Shown: piece by piece, positions 16,984 to 26,288 of the stretch
How positions within the stretch are numbered: the first letter of the stretch is position 1
Layout: every line of letters begins with the position of its first letter
DNA from: Flavobacterium degerlachei
GTDB taxonomy: Bacteria; Bacteroidota; Bacteroidia; Flavobacteriales; Flavobacteriaceae
Reading direction: 5' to 3'
Assembly (NCBI RefSeq): GCF_900106645.1
Contig: NZ_FNMV01000018.1
Coordinates: 17,065-81,064, forward strand
DNA: 64,000 nucleotides
Position numbers and translations under genes: made by a program
Notes under the pieces: model-generated
Databases searched by the model: none
Told to the model about the DNA's origin: nothing
What the model saw: only the letters and a program-made list of their open reading frames with translations

Positions 16984-17040
16984 AAGGCCACGAATTCACA
17001 AATTGATATTATCTCATATGTTAATTCGTGGCCTTATTTA
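16984..17040. terminator. Hairpin between convergent genes
   Basis: AAGGCCACGAATT (16984-16996) pairs perfectly with AATTCGTGGCCTT (17023-17035). T-runs are weak. It lies between a plus-strand and a minus-strand gene that end toward each other. Confidence 0.6.
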
Positions 17041-17051
17041 AACCTATTCAA

Positions 17052-17441
17052 CTATACTTTAGTCTTCAAAACTCCTGCATCAATATCACTATGAGAAGCA
17101 TTATAAATCGCTTTTCCGTCCTTAATTACTATTAATTGAGGTGATTGATGCTGCACTCCAAAACGATTCGAAATTTCGTTAGAAACTTCACGATACGCTA
17201 TTAAATCTAAAAAATAAGGTGTAACTTTATCTGAGAAGTCAAATTCATTTTCAAATTGTTTCAATGCCATTCTGCTAATACTGCAACGAGTACTGTGCTT
17301 AAAAATGGCAACTGGAGTATCGTTTGAAAGCGTAATGATTTCATTCAACTGTCCCAAATCAGTTAAGTTATTCCAGTCCATTTTAGGAGTAGAATCATTT
17401 TGGTTCTCTGAACCACTAAAAATATTTTTAAAAAAACTCAT
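17052..17441 (-). CDS. ytxJ: Bacillithiol system redox-active protein YtxJ
   Basis: 129 residues of the YtxJ (DUF2847) family, a monothiol thioredoxin-like protein thought to remove bacillithiol from S-bacillithiolated proteins. The active-site Cys53 is in FKHSTRCSISRMAL, the family hallmark with a CxxS motif, and the cis-Pro loop is QHQSPQLIVIKDGK. The first 25 residues are a polar, probably disordered extension. Its presence suggests that the organism uses bacillithiol as its low-molecular thiol. It is read away from clpB. A TAACTTTG box on the minus strand at 17551-17558 may be its promoter. Confidence 0.88.
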   Translation of the reverse strand: MSFFKNIFSGSENQNDSTPKMDWNNLTDLGQLNEIITLSNDTPVAIFKHSTRCSISRMALKQFENEFDFSDKVTPYFLDLIAYREVSNEISNRFGVQHQSPQLIVIKDGKAIYNASHSDIDAGVLKTKV

Positions 17442-17550
17442 GTTTTGTCGTTAATTAAGTCATTTTGACTAGTTTATATGATAATAATCATGTTTTATAC
17501 GCCATTTTGTCCGTAGTATTGTATTGGAATACAACTTGATTACTAAGCAG

Positions 17551-17558
17551 CAAAGTTA
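17551..17558 (-). promoter_or_regulatory. Possible -7 box of ytxJ
   Basis: Minus-strand TAACTTTG matches TAnnTTTG fully, but no TTG lies at the proper distance upstream. It would give a leader of about 105 nt. Confidence 0.35.
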
Positions 17559-17586
17559 CCTAAATAACTCCATAAATTAAACGATC

Positions 17587-20193
17587 ATGAATATAAATAA
17601 ATTTACTATAAAATCACAGGAAGCCATACAGCTATCGCAACAATTAGCTCAGGGTTTTGGTCAACAACAAATAGAAAACGAACATATTTTTAAAGCCATC
17701 TTTGATGTCGACGAAAATGTAGCTCCTTTCATTTTAAAGAAATTGAATGTTAACGTGCCTTTATTTCTTCAAATTTTAGATAGTACTATTCAGAGCTTTC
17801 CAAAAGTTTCGGGTGGTGAGATAATGCTTTCCAGAACGGCAAACTCTGCCTTGAATGAAGCGGAAATTATTGCCAAGAAAATGAATGATGAATTCGTTTC
17901 TATTGAGCATTTAATATTAGCCATTTTTGGATCTAAAAGTAAAGTGGCACAAATATTAAAAGACCAAGGTGTTACTGAAAAGGGACTAAAAGCCGCTATT
18001 GAAGAATTGAGAAAAGGAGAAAGAGTAACCTCAGCCTCTGCTGAAGAAACATACAACTCATTAAATAAATATGCAAAAAACCTTAATGAATTAGCCAAAA
18101 ATGGAAAATTAGATCCTGTAATTGGTCGTGATGAGGAAATTAGACGTGTATTACAAATATTGACTCGTAGAACAAAAAATAACCCAATGCTTGTAGGAGA
18201 ACCCGGAGTGGGTAAAACTGCGATTGCCGAAGGTTTAGCACACAGGATTGTCGATGGAGATGTACCTGATAATTTGAAAAATAAAATCGTTTTTTCACTT
18301 GATATGGGAGCGCTTATCGCCGGAGCAAAATTCAAAGGAGAATTTGAAGAGCGTTTAAAAGCTGTTGTAAAAGAGGTGACTGCAGCCGAAGGAGATATTG
18401 TGCTTTTTATTGACGAAATCCACACCTTAGTTGGTGCTGGTGGTGGTGAAGGTGCGATGGATGCAGCAAATATTCTGAAACCAGCTTTGGCTCGTGGAGA
18501 ATTGAGAGCCATTGGTGCAACTACCTTAGACGAATATCAAAAATATTTTGAAAAAGACAAAGCACTAGAAAGACGATTCCAAAAAATTATAATCGAAGAA
18601 CCAGATACTGAAAGTGCCATTTCCATTTTACGTGGTATCAAGGATAAATACGAGACACACCATAAAGTACAGATAAAAGACGAAGCAATTATAGCTGCAG
18701 TTGAACTATCACAACGCTATATTACCAACCGATTCCTTCCAGACAAAGCTATTGATTTGATGGACGAAGCGGCTTCTAAAATCCGTATGGAAATCAATTC
18801 AAAACCAGAAGAATTGGATGTTTTGGACAGAAAGGTAATGCAACTAGAAATTGAAATCGAAGCTATCAAAAGAGAAAAAGACGAAAGCAAGCTCAAAATA
18901 TTGGGAATGGAATTAGCTAATCTCAAAGAAGATCGAAATAAGATTTATGCCAAATGGAAATCAGAGAAAGATGTAGTTGATAACATTCAATCCATAAAAA
19001 CTGAAATTGAAGATTACAAATATGAAGCGGAGCGTGCAGAGCGCGAAGGCGATTATGGTAAAGTGGCTGAGATTCGTTACGGAAAAATCAAGGAAGCTCA
19101 AGAGCGCCTAGACGTTCTACATGAAGAATTAGTCGAAAATCAATCTGACGGAAGCTCCTTGATCAAAGAGGAAGTTACAAGAGAAGATATTGCCGAAGTA
19201 GTAGCTAAATGGACCGGAATACCCGTTATGAAAATGTTACAAGGTGAACGTGAAAAACTATTGCATCTGGAGGAAGAGCTACATCAACGTGTAGTGGGTC
19301 AAGAAGAAGCAATCGAAGCGGTAAGTGATGCGGTTCGCCGTAGCCGTGCCGGACTACAAGACATGAAGAAACCAGTGGGAACATTCCTTTTCCTTGGAAC
19401 AACAGGAGTTGGAAAAACGGAATTGGCGAAAGCCTTGGCCGAATATCTATTTGACGATGAAAATGCCATGACTCGTATTGATATGAGCGAATACCAAGAA
19501 CGCCATAGCGTAAGTAGATTGGTGGGAGCACCTCCAGGATATGTGGGATATGACGAAGGTGGTCAATTGACTGAGGCCGTGCGCAGAAAACCGTATTCTG
19601 TGATATTGCTGGATGAGATTGAAAAAGCACATCCAGATACTTTTAACATCCTATTGCAAGTTTTGGATGAAGGAAGATTGACGGACAATAAAGGACGTCT
19701 TGCCGACTTCAAGAACACCATTATCATTATGACATCTAATATGGGAAGCCATATTATTCAGGAAAAATTTGAAAATCTCAAAGGAAGTATGGAAGCTGCT
19801 ACCGAAGCTGCAAAAGTAGAAGTCCTTGGTTTATTGAAACAAACGGTGCGTCCTGAATTCATAAACCGTATCGATGAAATCGTGATGTTCACTCCGTTAA
19901 GCAGCGAGAATATCACTAAAATCGTAAGCTTACAACTGAAATCTGTGACTAAAATGTTGGCTCTTCAAGGTATTACTATGGACGCCACTCCAGACGCTAT
20001 CGCCTATTTAGCCGAGAAAGGATTTGATCCACAATTTGGAGCCAGACCAGTAAAACGAGTAATACAAAGAGACGTGCTTAACAAGTTATCTAAAGAGATT
20101 CTGGCTGGCAATATTGCCACAGAAAGTATCATCCTTTTGGATGCTTTTGATGGAGAGTTAGTCTTCAGAAACCAAACCGAATTAGTAGAATAA
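17587..20193 (+). CDS. clpB: ATP-dependent disaggregase ClpB
   Basis: Hexameric AAA+ chaperone that threads and resolves aggregated proteins together with DnaK. 868 residues, normal length. Order of parts: Clp N-domain (1-145); first AAA module with Walker A GEPGVGKT at 204-211 and LFIDEIHTLVGAGG; coiled-coil middle domain around 400-540, which distinguishes ClpB from ClpC; second AAA module with Walker A GTTGVGKT at 604-611; C-terminal D2-small domain. The ATG at 17587 gives the typical start MNINKFTIKSQEAI. It is a single-gene unit with its own terminator. No CIRCE-like operator is obvious upstream. Confidence 0.97.
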   Translation: MNINKFTIKSQEAIQLSQQLAQGFGQQQIENEHIFKAIFDVDENVAPFILKKLNVNVPLFLQILDSTIQSFPKVSGGEIMLSRTANSALNEAEIIAKKMNDEFVSIEHLILAIFGSKSKVAQILKDQGVTEKGLKAAIEELRKGERVTSASAEETYNSLNKYAKNLNELAKNGKLDPVIGRDEEIRRVLQILTRRTKNNPMLVGEPGVGKTAIAEGLAHRIVDGDVPDNLKNKIVFSLDMGALIAGAKFKGEFEERLKAVVKEVTAAEGDIVLFIDEIHTLVGAGGGEGAMDAANILKPALARGELRAIGATTLDEYQKYFEKDKALERRFQKIIIEEPDTESAISILRGIKDKYETHHKVQIKDEAIIAAVELSQRYITNRFLPDKAIDLMDEAASKIRMEINSKPEELDVLDRKVMQLEIEIEAIKREKDESKLKILGMELANLKEDRNKIYAKWKSEKDVVDNIQSIKTEIEDYKYEAERAEREGDYGKVAEIRYGKIKEAQERLDVLHEELVENQSDGSSLIKEEVTREDIAEVVAKWTGIPVMKMLQGEREKLLHLEEELHQRVVGQEEAIEAVSDAVRRSRAGLQDMKKPVGTFLFLGTTGVGKTELAKALAEYLFDDENAMTRIDMSEYQERHSVSRLVGAPPGYVGYDEGGQLTEAVRRKPYSVILLDEIEKAHPDTFNILLQVLDEGRLTDNKGRLADFKNTIIIMTSNMGSHIIQEKFENLKGSMEAATEAAKVEVLGLLKQTVRPEFINRIDEIVMFTPLSSENITKIVSLQLKSVTKMLALQGITMDATPDAIAYLAEKGFDPQFGARPVKRVIQRDVLNKLSKEILAGNIATESIILLDAFDGELVFRNQTELVE

Positions 20194-20222
20194 ATATTTA
20201 TAGTTTTTTTGTAGTAAGAAAG

Positions 20223-20252
20223 CACCAGCCGAAAGGTTGGTGTTTTTTTTTT
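20223..20252 (+). terminator. Terminator after clpB
   Basis: CACCAGCC-GAAA-GGTTGGTG (20223-20242) with a GNRA-type loop and a run of more than ten T. Confidence 0.9.
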
Positions 20253-20264
20253 GTTCCTTTTTTA

Positions 20265-20366
20265 AGGAGCACATTAAATTATTTTTTCATCCACTTCCCT
20301 CCCGCTGTCCACAGTATCTTTTGTGCTGAACCCCAGCACAAAAAGGATACACGCTCCCATTGGGGC
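20265..20366. repeat. Degenerate intergenic repeat, copy C
   Basis: GGAGC, CCCGCTGTCC, then a hairpin with a perfect 10-bp stem (TTTTGTGCTG at 20319-20328 with CAGCACAAAA), AAGGATACACGCT and TTGGGGCT. Same block order as copies A, B and D. Confidence 0.6.
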
Positions 20367-20782
20367 TAGACCACAACTATTTGTTTTTCAAAGGTTAAGT
20401 GCACATTTAGAAAAGCCAATTGTATATTATATCAGTGATTTCTTTTGTAATTATCAATTTTTAAAAACCTACTCCGAACCAGTATGAAATTTATCTGAAC
20501 GCATCATAAAATATTAATTCTATGAGTAATTCAATTTTAAAACAGTCATACTTAGGCTATATCTTTTTTGAAATTCTTAATATTTTTTTATTTTATTAAA
20601 TATTTTATATACTTTTAGAGCTTTGCAATAAATTGAGCTAAAACTATAAATATCAAATAAATACTGAACTCACATTTTAAATCATTAATAAAGTCTTTCA
20701 ATTTTACAAGTGTTATTTAATACTCTAATAAGGATTCTAAATATAAAAAAAACTACAAAATCTATTAATTAACTCTTTTTAA
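20367..20782. other. AT-rich intergenic stretch before the histidine kinase
   Basis: About 415 nt, with only A/T-rich sequence and no frame that looks coding. No full TTG/TAnnTTTG promoter was found. Confidence 0.5.
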
Positions 20783-22537
20783 ATGGCCGGCACCCCATCC
20801 TCTGCAACTAATCGAAGAATCTATAAATTTAGCAAACTTGACAATTTTAGTTTTAATTTTTTTTCGTTACAATCTTTTATTGTAACGTCATTTCTTTTTT
20901 ATTTAGAATTAACCTATGTTGCCTGGGGAAGTATTCCAATATTTCTGTTGTTTTTATATTTTTCGAATTCTAAAAAATATAGTTTTAGTCAAAAAGCTAT
21001 TGCAGCATCTTTACTCTTAATAATCTATTTCACCTTTTCTTTCGCCTTGTATGGAAAAACATTCAATTTTATTGTCCTTTTATATATTATTCCTATCGTT
21101 TTATTAATAATAATTAGGTACCATAAGTTGATGTTTAATTTAATCTTACTCATTATTACAACAGTCTCAACTACTATCTATTTTGATTTTTTTGGGTTTG
21201 ATTATGGTAACAAAATTTACTATGAAAAGAATATTTACAATATATTTTTTTACTTTATTGTAATAATGATTTTGATTTATTTGATTGTATTACTCACTGC
21301 AAGGACCAACCTAGTCAAGTATATTATTGAAGACTTAAAAACTAAAAATAATGAATTAGAAGAATCTCGAATAGAGTTAAGGAAATTACAAATCAATAAA
21401 GAATCTTTTTTCGCCATAATGAGTCATGAAATTAGAACACCTTTAAATGCCATAAAAGGAATTTCTGATATTTTAAAAAACAATATACAAAGTGAAGAAG
21501 ATCAAAATCTTTTAGAACTAATGGACTATTCTTCAAATCATCTATTAGCACTAGTAAATAATATATTAGATTTCACAAAATTAAACGACGGTGTATTCTC
21601 ATTACAATACTCGGAATTCAACTTAGGTAAATCCCTAAATTCATTATTCAAAATGAATGAAAGATTAGCTTTAGAAAAGGGATTGAAATTTGAAATTCAA
21701 ACCTCTACTGACATACCTCATTATGTTTATGGTGATAAAAATAGAATCAATCAAATTGTTTTAAATCTATTAAATAATGCAATTGAATATACAAAAATAG
21801 GCACAGTAAAAATGCTTGTAACTGGCAATTATAACAGCGATATTAAAAAAGAATTCCTACTTCAAATAACCATCTCTGACACAGGTAAAGGAATAGACAA
21901 AGAATTAGGTGAAAAACTTTTTCAAAAATACGCTACTTCAAACACATCAAAGAATAGCGTGGGACTAGGGCTAACAATTTCAAAGGGACTAATTGATTTA
22001 ATGAATGGCTCTATATCATTTGATTCTGAACCAAATGAGGGTACTACATTCCACATTACTATCCCACTACCAATCGTAGAAAATAACTCCACGAATTCAG
22101 ATAATGTCGATAATAACTTTAAAGACACCGCAATAAAAATTCTTTTAGTTGATGACAATAAAATCAATTTATTAGTTTTAGAGAAACAGTTAAAAAACAA
22201 ACTGAAAAACAGCCAACTTACTACTGCAAATAATGGGTTAGAAGCGTTAAACTTGATAAAAGAACATCAATACGATATTGTACTAATGGATGTAATTATG
22301 CCGATAATGGATGGTAAAACCGCGACAAAGCACGTAAGAAATTTAACTGATGACAGCAAAAAAAATATTCCAATAATTGCTTTAACTGCGAATGTTGGGG
22401 AAAAAGAATTGACAGAATGTTTAAATGCTGGAATGACTGATTTCGTAACAAAACCATTTGAAGTTAATGCTTTATTAAAAATAATTTCTAAAAATTACAA
22501 GCCTGAAGAACAGCATAATCACTCGGTGTTGTCCTGA
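20783..22537 (+). CDS. Hybrid sensor histidine kinase with receiver domain
   Basis: 584 residues. About six membrane segments in the first ~170 residues form the sensor, with no large periplasmic loop, so it may sense the membrane or a membrane-soluble cue. A short coiled coil follows, then the HisKA helix with phospho-acceptor His215 in MSHEIRTPLNAIKG. The ATPase domain shows NRINQIVLNLLNNAIEYTK, DTGKGI and VGLGLTIS. A receiver domain (about 451-575) carries Asp503 in VLMDVIMPIMDG and the Lys in TKPF. No DNA-binding output is fused and no partner lies next to it, so phosphotransfer goes to an unseen protein. It begins with ATG at 20783 and stands alone. Confidence 0.9.
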   Translation: MAGTPSSATNRRIYKFSKLDNFSFNFFSLQSFIVTSFLFYLELTYVAWGSIPIFLLFLYFSNSKKYSFSQKAIAASLLLIIYFTFSFALYGKTFNFIVLLYIIPIVLLIIIRYHKLMFNLILLIITTVSTTIYFDFFGFDYGNKIYYEKNIYNIFFYFIVIMILIYLIVLLTARTNLVKYIIEDLKTKNNELEESRIELRKLQINKESFFAIMSHEIRTPLNAIKGISDILKNNIQSEEDQNLLELMDYSSNHLLALVNNILDFTKLNDGVFSLQYSEFNLGKSLNSLFKMNERLALEKGLKFEIQTSTDIPHYVYGDKNRINQIVLNLLNNAIEYTKIGTVKMLVTGNYNSDIKKEFLLQITISDTGKGIDKELGEKLFQKYATSNTSKNSVGLGLTISKGLIDLMNGSISFDSEPNEGTTFHITIPLPIVENNSTNSDNVDNNFKDTAIKILLVDDNKINLLVLEKQLKNKLKNSQLTTANNGLEALNLIKEHQYDIVLMDVIMPIMDGKTATKHVRNLTDDSKKNIPIIALTANVGEKELTECLNAGMTDFVTKPFEVNALLKIISKNYKPEEQHNHSVLS

Positions 22538-22747
22538 TTCTTTCGTTACTATTAAACCAATTACTGCTTATCATACACTTCGTTGTTTGTAATTAGGTGT
22601 ATTTTGAATATTTATACAATCAAAGTTTAAAGGATGAAAGATAAGCAATACACTTAAAGGCTTGCCTCAACAGTAACAAAACGTCTTGATACACTTTTAG
22701 AATAAATCGATTTAATGTACCTTGCAGGTCTATCTAAAAGTAAAATC

Positions 22748-24592
22748 ATGAAAGAGAATAAAATGCTAATTTATATAAAAGAGGTTTTAAGAAATATGCC
22801 AGCTGGTTGGCTGAGTACAACAACCCATCGACTAGATATTTATGATGAAAAATTGGCCAAAACTCAATTTTTAGATCAGTTTGAAACCTTATATAGTAAC
22901 AACAATGCTACATCGGAAGCACTATCTGAATTACCTACTGCTTACGACTATATTCGTTTAGGTCATCCCCTATCTTGCCTACTAGAATGGGCAATTGCGA
23001 AGCTAAACAATATTAGGTCAGAAAACGCAATCAGTTTTTCATCAAAGACGATTCCTGCCTTGGCCATTCTAAGAAAAAATTCATTAGACAATAAAAACAC
23101 CCAAATCATTTATACAGGAGAGTTACCCGCTTTTTTCGATGCTGAAGTGTTGCAAGCTGTTTATGGATATCAGTTTGATTTAAAGAAAGTGGAGAATACA
23201 GAAGCTATTTCAGCTTTTGAAGGAAGTACTGTTTTTATTTCACAACATGATGCTATTTCCAGTACTAATCTCAATCCAAATATCGACTTCTTTATCAATG
23301 GTTATGGACAATTAGGAAGTGTATTATTAGTTAATGGCGAGAAAAATGAAGCTTATATTTCCGAAATTCAACATGTAAGACGCAGAGAATCCATCGCCAT
23401 GACTCCTGCCAATTGTCTTGCTGCATTAGAGTCGTTAATAGAACAAACCCATTTTGATACTGAGAAAAGTAATGTTGAAACTAACAAAACATTGGTTTTA
23501 GATTCAATTGCTACAATTACTAAAGCGCATACAAAGGCATTAGTTGCTTCTAGTGGATTGTCTATTCAATATGCGATTTTGATGGGACTTATTGACGATG
23601 CTTTAGAGAAACACAAAGGAAAGGCGATTAAAATTATTGTTCCTCCTAATTGTTATGGTGGTACAAATGACCAAGCAAGACGTGTTGCTGCCTGTATTGA
23701 TAACGTTGAAATTGTGGATTTACTAGTTGATGGTGATAATGACATGGTTCAAAGTATTGATACCGTCTTAGCTAAAATTGCTACTGAAGATGCAATCCCA
23801 TACATCATCGCTGAAATTCCAACAAACCCAAGAGTAGAAGTTCCAGATTTAATCCAATTAAAAAATGTGTTAAGTGTGCCACGTAAAACAGCCACTGGCG
23901 AAATGGCAATAGATCCTGTTTTTATTTTAGATCAAACCTTTTGCCCTAATGTCCACTTTTTAGGCGAAGACGATGTACTGTCAACAGTTAGAACTATTTC
24001 ATTTGCAAGTGGATCAAAATTTCCAAGCGGCGGACAGTGTACCGCAGGTTATTGTGTAGGAAATAAAAAAACAGAAGCTTTGATGGAAAAAATAGAAAAG
24101 CATCTCCTACTTTGCGATAATGAGGCCACCCCTCTTCAATATGAAATATTGGCAAAACAGCTACCTTCAATGAATCAAAGAATTGAGGATGCCTATAAAA
24201 ATACTCGTGAATTTGTAAACTTTATCCATGAGGTTTTACCTGCCGCAAAAATCAATTTTGTTTCAGAAGAACTGGCGGAGCAAGGATTTACACCATCTGT
24301 TTTTTCATTAGACCTTCCTACTAAAGGAAATACAGATGAAGAAAGAGAAGAGTATAAAAGAGCGTTAAACCTCAAGTTAATAAATCTAATGATTACAAAA
24401 ATCCCTAATGAAAGTAAGTACTGTGTGAGTTATGGACAATTAAAAGGTTGTTACTGGACGATCCCAGCTACATCTACTCAAGGGACAACTAAAGAAGGCG
24501 ACAAGGACTATATTGCTCGTGTAGCGCTTTCGCCAAATATGGATTTGGAACTGCATAAAAAAGTCTTTTTAGATTTTGTTGCAACTATGTAA
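22748..24592 (+). CDS. PLP-dependent Cys/Met metabolism enzyme, long form
   Basis: 614 residues, far longer than the ~390 of normal cystathionine gamma-synthase/lyase family members. The C-terminal two thirds have the family's pattern: LVASSGLSIQYAIL for the PLP phosphate region, DPVFILDQTFCPNVHF and the PLP lysine Lys424 in SFASGSKFPSGGQ. The first ~230 residues are an additional domain that I do not recognise. The likely role is C-S bond making or breaking in sulfur amino-acid metabolism, but the reaction cannot be named. An ATG at 22715 is also in frame; the one at 22748 (MKENKMLIYIKEV) was chosen as the more hydrophilic start, with moderate certainty. It is followed by a strong terminator. 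Confidence 0.75.
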   Translation: MKENKMLIYIKEVLRNMPAGWLSTTTHRLDIYDEKLAKTQFLDQFETLYSNNNATSEALSELPTAYDYIRLGHPLSCLLEWAIAKLNNIRSENAISFSSKTIPALAILRKNSLDNKNTQIIYTGELPAFFDAEVLQAVYGYQFDLKKVENTEAISAFEGSTVFISQHDAISSTNLNPNIDFFINGYGQLGSVLLVNGEKNEAYISEIQHVRRRESIAMTPANCLAALESLIEQTHFDTEKSNVETNKTLVLDSIATITKAHTKALVASSGLSIQYAILMGLIDDALEKHKGKAIKIIVPPNCYGGTNDQARRVAACIDNVEIVDLLVDGDNDMVQSIDTVLAKIATEDAIPYIIAEIPTNPRVEVPDLIQLKNVLSVPRKTATGEMAIDPVFILDQTFCPNVHFLGEDDVLSTVRTISFASGSKFPSGGQCTAGYCVGNKKTEALMEKIEKHLLLCDNEATPLQYEILAKQLPSMNQRIEDAYKNTREFVNFIHEVLPAAKINFVSEELAEQGFTPSVFSLDLPTKGNTDEEREEYKRALNLKLINLMITKIPNESKYCVSYGQLKGCYWTIPATSTQGTTKEGDKDYIARVALSPNMDLELHKKVFLDFVATM

Positions 24593-24599
24593 ATATATT

Positions 24600-24628
24600 G
24601 GGAGGCGTTAGCGCCTCCCTTCTTTTCT
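24600..24628 (+). terminator. Terminator after the PLP enzyme
   Basis: GGGAGGCG-TTAG-CGCCTCCC (24600-24619) followed by TTCTTTTCT. Confidence 0.85.
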
Positions 24629-24816
24629 ATACCAACTTTATTGTATAAACCAATGAATTTGAAATAGTGTTAAGCATACAAATTATCCAAACAACATTAT
24701 TTTATAAATCACTTGGCCCGAATCCTTTTTTCAAAGCCGTAAAACTGAATCTAAAAGACAAGTTAAAAGGATACTTGTTTAAACTACTCACGGTTCTTTC
24801 TTTTTCCAAATCATTA

Positions 24817-24932
24817 GGGCGTGACCCTACCGTTAGCTTCGTCGTTCCTCCTGGCTACTTTCGGGTCGGGCTATTCGCTGTATCTTTTGTTCCGCAAGCT
24901 CCACAAAAGGATGCCGCTACTATCCCTCACGC
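24817..24932. repeat. Intergenic repeat, copy D (long form with terminal inverted repeat)
   Basis: Begins GGGCGTGACCC and ends CCCTCACGC, so GCGTGA (24819-24824) is matched by TCACGC (24927-24932) as terminal inverted repeat. In between lie TCGGGCTATTCGCTGTATC, an inner hairpin TTTTGT/ACAAAA and GGATGCCGCTACTATC. It is the best kept of the four copies. A 114-codon frame across it is an artefact of the repeat. Confidence 0.7.
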
Positions 24933-25118
24933 AAATAAGTACTTCAATCATATTCAGTTCTTATTAACAACCACTTTTGTAAGAATAAATCGAGTATATT
25001 TGAATAGCTAATAAACGACACAATAGTGAGAATCTATCCAATTTTTGGTGTATAGGGGCTACTTTGTAGTGGGTATATATTAGTTGGTTCAATGATAAAA
25101 AAAACGATACGTAAATAA

Positions 25119-26147
25119 ATGAACAATAGAGCAAAAAAGGAATTGTTATTTAAAATCTACTCTGAAAATTTCAAATACATTAAGGATAATTCAAGCCTGA
25201 AAAATAATTTTGAAAAAGATTTTGGTTGCTACTGTCCTATTTGCTTAATTTATTTTGAGAAAGCTGATTTATTTGATAAAATAAACCCATTGACTATTGA
25301 ACACAATCCACCACAATCACTTGGTGGAAAAGGAAGTGTATTAACGTGTAAGAAATGTAATTCTGAAGCAGGACATAAAATAGATAATGAAATTTTAAAT
25401 AAATTATTAGAAATAGATGCAGTAAATTTCAAACCTAATGCAGAAATTAAAACACAATTTTTTAACGATTCTACTGAAGGAAAAGGTGTTAATGCTAATA
25501 TAAAAATTGATAAAGATCGAAAAATAATTATCAATATTGATAGTAAAAACAACAATCCTAAAACACAACAGAATTTTTTAAATAGTGAAGTTCACGAATA
25601 TAAATCACCTTTTTTTAGTGATAATTTGATTGATACTGGATGGACTAAAAAGTTAAAATTTACTTTTAAAAAACCTAAAAAAGCAAATGAAAGGTTGGCA
25701 ACTATCTCTTTATTAAAAATCGCTTATTTAATGGCTTTTGAAAAACTTGGACACCTGTATTTATTTAATAAAAATGCTGAAATAGTTCGAGAACAAATAA
25801 AATTTCCAGACAAAGAAATTATTAAAAACCCATTTTGGATAAATTATAAATTTCCAGATAATATACTAGGAGTTAATATAATAACTAAGCCAAGAGAATT
25901 ACGGTCTATACTAGTTGTATATGATTTAAAAACAAAATCGGATACTTATAGAATTGCCATATGTATTCCTGGATTTAGTGAGGATGATGACAAAATTTAT
26001 GAAAATATAAATGAAAAATTGTGCAAGGGCGAAAGTTTTGAAAATGTAGAAGTGAATAATTACATAAATTCTGAATATAAGATCAAGAATTTAGAAGACA
26101 CTTTTCTTTTGGTTAATTTTTGGGAGTCTTTCGTTGAAAAGCAATAA
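25119..26147 (+). CDS. HNH endonuclease domain protein
   Basis: 342 residues. Residues 37-90 form a zinc-supported HNH-type site: Cys39-Pro-Ile-Cys42, then IEHNPPQSLGG with His62, then Cys77-x2-Cys80 and NSEAGHKID with His86. The remaining ~250 residues have no domain that I recognise and are rich in Lys/Asn. Such proteins occur as restriction or defence nucleases and as stand-alone genes of unknown role. There is no adjacent methylase or immunity gene. It sits in the accessory part of the window, between an intergenic repeat and a cassette-like palindromic spacer, and its AT-rich composition suggests acquired DNA. Nuclease fold likely, target unknown. Confidence 0.75.
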   Translation: MNNRAKKELLFKIYSENFKYIKDNSSLKNNFEKDFGCYCPICLIYFEKADLFDKINPLTIEHNPPQSLGGKGSVLTCKKCNSEAGHKIDNEILNKLLEIDAVNFKPNAEIKTQFFNDSTEGKGVNANIKIDKDRKIIINIDSKNNNPKTQQNFLNSEVHEYKSPFFSDNLIDTGWTKKLKFTFKKPKKANERLATISLLKIAYLMAFEKLGHLYLFNKNAEIVREQIKFPDKEIIKNPFWINYKFPDNILGVNIITKPRELRSILVVYDLKTKSDTYRIAICIPGFSEDDDKIYENINEKLCKGESFENVEVNNYINSEYKIKNLEDTFLLVNFWESFVEKQ

Positions 26148-26149
26148 AT

Positions 26150-26280
26150 CACGGCACCCAACTGCCGTTTGGCAAGATTGCGAATTTAGTGGAAGTACCG
26201 TTTCGAATCAAGTTTTCGTTAAGCCGAAAATTGAACGTTTACGAACTTCCAGCCCTCTCAAAGGCAAAACCTTGGTAGTA
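26150..26280. repeat. Palindromic cassette-like spacer (attC-like)
   Basis: Between two accessory genes lies about 130 nt with nested inverted repeats: GGAAGT against ACTTCC as outer arms, CAAGTTTTCG against CGAAAATTG as inner arms. It begins with GCACCCAACTGCCG (ACCCAAC fits the RYYYAAC core of integron attC sites) and ends CCTTGGTAGT. Similar spacers between accessory genes are known to me from Bacteroidota, but the link to integrons is not proved. Confidence 0.4.
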
Positions 26281-26288
26281 ATTTTAAA

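Noticed and set aside
17790..19632. Long minus-strand frames inside clpB
   Set aside because: They are antisense shadows: Ser/Pro/Ile-rich and without motifs, while clpB on the plus strand is complete.
24667..25011. A 114-codon plus-strand frame
   Set aside because: Most of it is the translation of intergenic repeat D; the remainder has no protein-like pattern.
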